Below, piece after piece: positions 57,700 to 64,000 of a stretch of DNA of 64,000 nucleotides. The position numbers were made by a program, and so were the translations under genes. The notes under the pieces were generated by a model that saw nothing but the letters and a program-made list of their open reading frames with translations, was not told the origin of the DNA and did not search any database. Source of the DNA: Epiperipatus broadwayi (lineage: Eukaryota; Onychophora; Udeonychophora; Euonychophora; Peripatidae); contig JAQFVV010006546.1 of the NCBI GenBank assembly GCA_028023455.1, positions 532,001 through 596,000 on the forward strand. The letters are read 5' to 3'. Position 1 is the first letter of the stretch, and each line of letters opens with the position of its first letter.

Positions 57700-59784
57700 G
57701 TTTTAAAAAGAAAAAGGAGGAATGCTGATTTTATATATTTATATTAATTTTTGATAAATGAAATAAAAGTAATTATTTCCTATGTAAATAATAACATCAG
57801 GACGATCAATTTTGTAAATGATATATTTTTATCATTAACTTGATACAGACTTGTCATTTACTAATGAGTCAGTTTCCACTTATATTTATAAACTTTTTAA
57901 CATCTGGGTTAATAAGAGTAAGTCTGTATCTTGGAAATATCAATAGAATGCATATTAATATGTATTTTTTAAAATCACTGTACTTGATATATTGGGATTT
58001 CTTCTGACCTCTTTATTGCCAAATGGTCTAGACAATTATAGTACACAGTTTGAATAAATTAGCTGAAAAAAATATTCTTTTGGGTGTAAATTCTCGAAGT
58101 TAATTTCAAACTAAAATTTCAAATCATTTAAGGAGTATTTGTAGATATAAAAAAACAAGTTAGTTATCATGTATTGCATTGTTTAATGCAATATTAAAGT
58201 GATAAACTCAGGAGCTTAAAATCCATGGATTGCGGGTAAGGTTCTGTCTCTTCCAGTGTTTGAACTTATGAACTCATAAGCAATAAATCATTGGATTATT
58301 TATTAAATCAATATCATCAAAATACTAACAATGATTTTCTCCCAAAAGATGATTTGGACTTATTTATATAAAATAAAATAAAATGTCTTTACTAAAATGA
58401 TAATACTAAGCTGGCTAACATAAATTCATTACACTAATGTAAAATATGAAGGTATTTAGGTTGAAAACCATTATACTGCAAATATATGTAAACATTATAT
58501 AGATATTCACACAAAAAATTAAACATTTGGAAATTGAGAGCAAAATTTTAATGATATAAATGATATAAATGCTCCTTAAATTAATTGTTAATAACTTTAT
58601 TAAAACCAAACATTTTTTACTTTGAGGATTACTAGTAAGTCTTCTTGCTGATAAAATTTCTATATACTTCGATTCTAATCAAAAATCTGTTTATCTTTAA
58701 CAAAACTACTTCAGATAGATAAATATTACTGATGCATCACCATCCAAATGAATGTAATTTTTTAATGTCAATTAAAAAAGTAAAATTATTTATACTATAT
58801 CTAAAGATAATATAGATTTATTTCTATATTGTTTTCATCAAAATACTTATATATTTTTAACAGGTACAACTTTCAACTAAGGCATATCCATATATTAATT
58901 ATTGTTAAAATCTACCAAATTTTGCATGCATTATTCATTAAATTAATTTTTGCTTGTAAAAGAAATCTTAATATCATATACTATATTCTTATTCATGGAA
59001 TCTTTAAAAATTGTTGAGTTCGTTTTAAATATAATAATATTGCATTTTTTAACAGTTTTTTTAAAGATGGTATAACTTAAGTATGTCTTCACTAGACATC
59101 AGCTGTAATTTGTTCTAGACTGGCAATGAGTTTGGTTGCACTTTTTTATACCAATATAATAATAATTTATTATGATGATGATTATGATGTGATGATGATG
59201 TTTCAACAATAATCTTTATTAAATCTTTGGGTTATATAGCATTACATAATATTGATTGTAAGGGTTACAAGTGCAATCCTGTTGTACAGGTTTATTTATA
59301 TGGATTTATTTTAATGGTTACATTAATCAGGTTTCAAGTTATATTATTTTTACAAATGCTGCTACTAGTTTTGGATATAGAGATGGATATCAAGTTTAAT
59401 AACTAAAGTCTTAAAAACAGTTCAATATAAAACTCAGTTTCTTAGAAAGATAGATATGACCTAAGATTATAAAATCTGGCATTATATTGAAAGTTATTTA
59501 CAGTCACTAAATTAATATTGATTACTGTTCTTTTAATTGTTAATATTGGAGTACAATAGACAAGTAACTTATATTCCAAGCTATGAGTGCTGTACAAAGA
59601 ACAAAGTCAATTTAGAGAAGGATTACATATGGTGGCAGCTGATGGATTGTGATAAATGGGGTGTAAATTCTGTAATCTGGTGGTGGATGGTGTTGACAGC
59701 AATTGGTGAAGATAATCTATGTTGACAGTAAGGTATTGTACCATAGAATACTATTCAATGTGGCTACTGTTGGACTATGACTGT
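57700..59784. other. Intergenic AT-rich DNA
   Basis: No feature supported beyond chance ORFs. Confidence 0.5.
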
Positions 59785-61850
59785 TTATAGATTGAATGGT
59801 TGTTTTAGTAATGACAATTTGGCAGCAAAACTATCTGGAGGTGCAGTATTTTGTCCCAGGTCTTGATTTATTGGAGCTTGTTGATGAATGTAGCTGGGTG
59901 CATTCTGGTGTTGTTGCCAATGGTGAAAATGCAACAAGTGCACCAGAAGGCAGGTAGGATAAAAGTTGTGCATGTATCTTCTGATAGGATTGAATTAGAT
60001 GTTGTATAGATCCAACTTATTATCTGTATATATTTAGCATGGTAGTCCTGATTTTTTTGAGGACTTGACACTGCTGGGAAAGGTGTTGTGGAGTTTCCTC
60101 TGCTGCAAGACATAGAGTGCAGAATGGATCTATATTTATATATTTGGTGATATCAGAGAAAATAAGATATTGGCAATGTATGCAGATTAAGAACTAGTAA
60201 ATTGGAAAAATTTAGTACCAGGGACCATCTTTTGAGGAGCAGGATAGCTGGTGATTATTGATACCAAGCATAGGAGAAGGAAAATCTTTGTTAACTTCCA
60301 GATATAGTATAGCATATGTTTTCCAGTATGTGTATTTATTAGTCATGGAGAAAGTTGATTGGATGGAGGCTGATAGGATTTATTGGTAATGTGTGGAGAG
60401 AAATGAAGGTGATAGAGATGGAGATCTATCAGTAGAGATTACTTGTAATTTTTGAACAATTGATGCAATTGAATTTATGGCTTTTTGGATAGAAAACACT
60501 TGGGTACTGTGGAGACCCAGACCATTATTAATGGGTGGGCAACTAACTCTCTTAACTGAGATTGAAACTGTCTTTCTGCCCCATAATAGCTTATTGCAGT
60601 GGGAGGAGATGGTAAAACTAAACAATTTTTAAAATTTAATAAATAGGCAAATAATATATAATCTCAGTTATTATGAGTATATTAATAGGTGAATTTTAGA
60701 ATAAAGAGAGAGAGAAAAGCTTTAGAGAAAGTTTGTAATCTATGTGGCATTTTCTTTAAACTTGTTTTGTAAAGTGTTCTTCATTATAAGTGAGCTCATG
60801 TAAAATAGAAAGCCTAAGAAAGGGGTTGCCTTTTTTTGAAATATTGGAATGTATGGTTTGTTGGTGTATATAAACCATGCTGTTGTCTTACTCATGTTAA
60901 ATCTATATGACAATATATTGATTGAGGATGCTTTTTAATATGGGGAGATGCTTACAAGATGGCAGAAAGATAATGACAGCATCCATATGTGCTTTGTGTG
61001 TGATATGTTGTTGTCTGTGTATAATTTGAATGCCTGAAAATGTTTGTCATATATGCTTTATTAGAGGATGTATGTAGAAAATTAAAAAAGTGCACTAAGA
61101 GATGAGCCTTGGGAGATGAACTGCATAGGGATGAATGATGGTGAATTTTTCCTATTGAGGGTCATATGCATGGCTCTGCTCTGCATTAAGTTGGTAATTA
61201 AGTAAAGCAGATTACTTGAAATGATAGTATTAGATACCCTATCAATCAGAATAGGAATAGAGACAAAGTCAAATGCAGACTTTATATCTAGCTGAACTGT
61301 AACTGGAGCATATTTTTGGTCTTGAATTGATTTCAAGACTGCCTTAAACATCAAAGCAGCCTGTATGACAGAAGAGCCTTTTTTGTGAACTGCATATTGG
61401 AAATTAGAGGAAGTATATGTGGCTCTAGCTGATCCTTTACAACTTTTTCCAGTATCTTAATTCCCAGTTGTCCCATGGAAATTGGATAAAGGTTAGCACG
61501 GAGTCAAAGTTAAATTGTACAATTGAAATTGGATATAGATCTTTGACAACATATATCCTTTGGGTCAGGTATTTTTCCAGGTCATAGAGATAATTTAATG
61601 CAGTAAAGTGCCTACAATGGGCTAAAACAAAAGCAGGAATTCCATTGGAGCATGAGTGACACAAGTTATTTATAATGGCAAGCTTATCAGAAAAATGTGT
61701 AGCTTGGAATGGGGCATTGGTATCAGGTGGTTTAAATAAGTCTGAAGGTGGTGTGAATGCTTTGTGGATTTGTAATCTCTGCTTGAAATATTGGTATATA
61801 GGCTTAATCCTATTATAGCCTGCACCCATATTACCTTCATCTTGGAGTTC
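59785..61850 (-). pseudogene. Decayed non-LTR retrotransposon (LINE) relic, antisense
   Basis: Read on the minus strand from about 61850: a pre-RT region (61829-61437: FQATHFSDKLAIINNL), then in 61354-61082 ALL-alpha lead-in VLKSIQDQKYAPVTVQLDIK followed by SAFDFVSIPILIDRVSN, the first RT catalytic motif (D..SAFD), and FISQGSSLSALF matching the QGS.LS.LLF box. A YTDN near 61020 would be the eroded YADD. Further on, NKLLWGRKTVSISVKRVSCP and INNGLGL (60625-60500) match the FLW........PP..GGLGL region after the RT, and a Cys/His-bearing end lies near 59900. Stops and shifts are frequent. The clade is not determinable by eye. Confidence 0.7.
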
Positions 61851-62164
61851 CAGAGTGACTTTTAGAATTTTATAATGGTGGTTGATAAATAGCTAACAGT
61901 GTTTCTTTCCAGCTGTTGAATGTATTTGATGAGAGGTAAAGATAGATTGATCTATGGAATCAGCTAAAAGGCATTCATTTAAAGCTTTCATTTGACAAGA
62001 TAAAATTCTTATTTCTTATTACAAAGTTTTGTTTTTAATTGATTGATAACTCATTTACGAAATTTATTTAAATTTGGCATTCAAAATTTACAAAATAATT
62101 GATTTGCTTAATGATAATTTGCTGACTAATATGATGACTGAGCTATCACATGATCAGTTGTCTG

Positions 62165-62455
62165 GTACCAATTTTACTAACACTGACTTTCAAAGTTCAA
62201 TAATACAAACAAATGCTAATGTTGCTAAAAAAATATTCACCAGATCAGTAGCAAAAGAAATAATAATCCAATAGTTATAAATAACAAAAGTAATAATATT
62301 TCAACCATTTTTAATTTCACTAACACTGAATTCCAAAGTTCAAAGATAATACAAACATATGCTAATGTTATTAAAAATAACCCTCAACAGAACAATAGTA
62401 AAATAATAATAATAATCCAATAAAATAACGGTAACAATATTTCAACTATTCCCAA
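62165..62455 (+). repeat. Tandem duplication, about 145 bp x 2
   Basis: 62165-62311 and 62312-62455 share TTCACTAACACTGA, CAAAGTTCAA, ATGCTAATGTT and CAATATTTCAAC blocks. Confidence 0.7.
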
Positions 62456-62735
62456 GTCACCTCCAAGATATAAAAAAAATTACCCATAGTGGCATCAAAG
62501 AACTGGACCTAAATATACAAGAAACACAACCCCCTTCTACAGTTTGAAACACAGATGCTCTTATGATAATAAACGATAGGTTTAATAATTTGATCCCAAG
62601 AGGATTTTTTGCAACTTTTAAAAGATTTATTTCTACTAGGTCTATAATTCTATCTGCTGCAGACATTAACATTTTTCTATATAAATTTCCTAGTCAATTA
62701 TTATTTGATGCAATATCTATGGATGGGCTGTGGGA

Positions 62736-62833
62736 CATCATTGTGCATATTGCTGACCATCTAAATATCAGTTATTTGATAAAGGACACCATTGCACATA
62801 TTGCTGCCCATCCAAATCCCAGGTATTTGATAA
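62736..62833 (+). repeat. 48-bp tandem duplication inside a 100-codon ORF
   Basis: Two units (about 62736-62783 and 62786-62833) encode DIIVHIADHLNISYLI and DTIAHIAAHPNPRYLI in the ORF 62563-62865. The protein is unrecognised, and it may be part of the adjacent retrotransposon's degraded 5' portion. Confidence 0.6.
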
Positions 62834-62915
62834 TCAAGTTCTTCCAAACTACACAGAGACACTGATTTCAATCACAAATAAAATCATGCAGAAACTTTGC
62901 TTTAATTATGATGGA

Positions 62916-64000
62916 TCCAAATCTCTACAACTGTATCACAGAGAACTTTGGATTTCAACCAATCAAAAGAACAAGCTGGATTTATTTTGGTATAGTATAT
63001 ATATATATATTTAAATATTGAGAGAAGTTATAGAAAGGACCAATAAATATGAGTTGTCATTATGTTTTGAATTTGTAGATTATGAAAAGGCATTTGATTC
63101 TATAAGCATTTCTTCAATGATTAAAGCATTCGATTATCAAGATATAGATTCAAAATATTATCATATTCTGAAGAATATTTATAAAAATGCAACAACAATA
63201 ATTAAATTACATAATGTTACTAGGAAGGTTAACATTGAGAAGGGCATAAGACAGAATGACTCCATATCTCCAAAACTTTTTACAGCAGTGCTGCAAGAAG
63301 TATTTTGTGGGTTAAAATGGAAAGCTAAAGTAGCAAAAGTAAATGGAGATTATTTAAGTTATTTAGATTTTGCAGGTGATGTAGTTGTTTTTGCAAATAA
63401 TGCTTCGGAGCTTCAGGAAATATTGCAAAAGTTATCAGATGAAAATAATGAAAGTAGGACTAAATGTAAACATTAAAAAGACTGAAAGAATGTTCAATTG
63501 ATTTTTGCAAAACATGAAAATAAAGTTTAATTATGATGAGTTAGAAGTTAACAACTATAAATACCTCAGTTAGATTATTACTGCAGTGGAAAACATAATA
63601 GATAAAATTAATCATAGAATTAAATTTGGTTGGAATGCTTTTGGTAGAAATAATATTAAAAAGAAATATGTGTATGTGTTTGAAAAGTAAGGTTTTTAAT
63701 AAACGTGTTTTACCAGTTCTTATTTATAGATCTGAGACTTGGACACTTAATAGAAGAGCAATACAGAGACTTCAGACTGCTCAAAGAAATATGGAAATAT
63801 GCATGTTAGAAATAACAAGAAGAGATCAAAAATGCAATACATGGGTACGAGAACAAACGTGTTACTGACATCATTGAAAGAATTAAAAGACTATATTGCT
63901 AGAAGAGATGATAATAGATGGACAACTGAAATATTGTAAACTGATTTCCAAGAGATTGGATAAAATAAGAAAGTGTGGAGGATGATTTGGAGAAGAGAGG
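62916..64000 (+). pseudogene. RTE-like reverse transcriptase, runs off the window
   Basis: From about 62942 the + strand reads RTLDFNQSKEQAGF, the conserved RT motif 0 of RTE-like LINEs. An (AT)n interruption and frameshift lead into 63018-63476 with LCFEFVDYEKAFDSISI (motif A, catalytic Asp), GIRQNDSISPKLFTAVLQE (motif B) and LSYLDFAGDVVVF, where the usual FADD is FAGD. After more shifts, VNIKKTERMF and FNKRVLPVLIYRSETWTL continue the C-terminal region past 63868. The FADD-to-FAGD change and several stops make it inactive. It is the same class as the endonuclease relic at 36.4 kb. The 3' end lies beyond the window. Confidence 0.8.

Overview
The window is AT-rich nuclear DNA from a metazoan, most likely an invertebrate. 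The evidence is a gene cut into 75-117 bp exons separated by multi-kilobase introns with GT..AG borders, long (CT)n, (AT)n and (AAT)n arrays, and a dense, mixed load of eukaryotic transposable elements (Ty3/gypsy-like LTR elements, RTE-like and other non-LTR elements, a Penelope-like GIY-YIG fragment, Merlin/IS1595-like and pogo-like DNA transposon relics). There is no bacterial operon structure. I cannot fix the phylum from sequence alone.

One host gene can be read on the + strand. Seven coding exons (4683-4778, 20391-20507, 28079-28160, 35528-35602, 40524-40607, 40685-40780, 44576-44667) and a 22-nt final coding exon (47932-47953, stop TAG, AATAAA at about 47993) encode an Asn/Gln/Lys/Glu-rich, probably coiled-coil protein of unrecognised family. 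Its 5' part lies upstream of the window. Nearly everything between 4.8 and 47.9 kb is therefore intron, filled with mobile elements.

Three LTR elements appear to be related. Element 1 (12620-18546, +) has 1.72-kb LTRs and one gag-like ORF but no pol. Element 2 (29312/29363-34610, -) has 1.57-kb LTRs and a broken gag, also without pol. Element 3 (48438-about 54785, +) lies just downstream of the host gene and is a decayed gag-pol gypsy-like element with protease, RT, RNase H and integrase. Gag 2 resembles gag 3 in the capsid region, and gag 1 and gag 2 end in the same KKEPPD motif. Elements 1 and 2 thus look like non-autonomous relatives of a gypsy-type lineage. Differences between the paired LTRs fall largely at CpG sites.

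The least expected feature is a set of fold-back (palindromic) insertions bounded by 14-15 bp direct repeats (3.37-3.65, 42.58-43.29 and 53.57-54.12 kb). The latter two carry hammerhead-ribozyme-like cores in an arm. Separate hammerhead-like motifs occur at 4.13, 57.2 and 57.6 kb. With the GIY-YIG fragment at 23.2 kb, this suggests Penelope-like elements with inverted terminal repeats, or non-autonomous derivatives of them.

The right end (59.8-64 kb) holds an antisense non-LTR relic, short tandem duplications, and an RTE-like reverse transcriptase that runs off the window.
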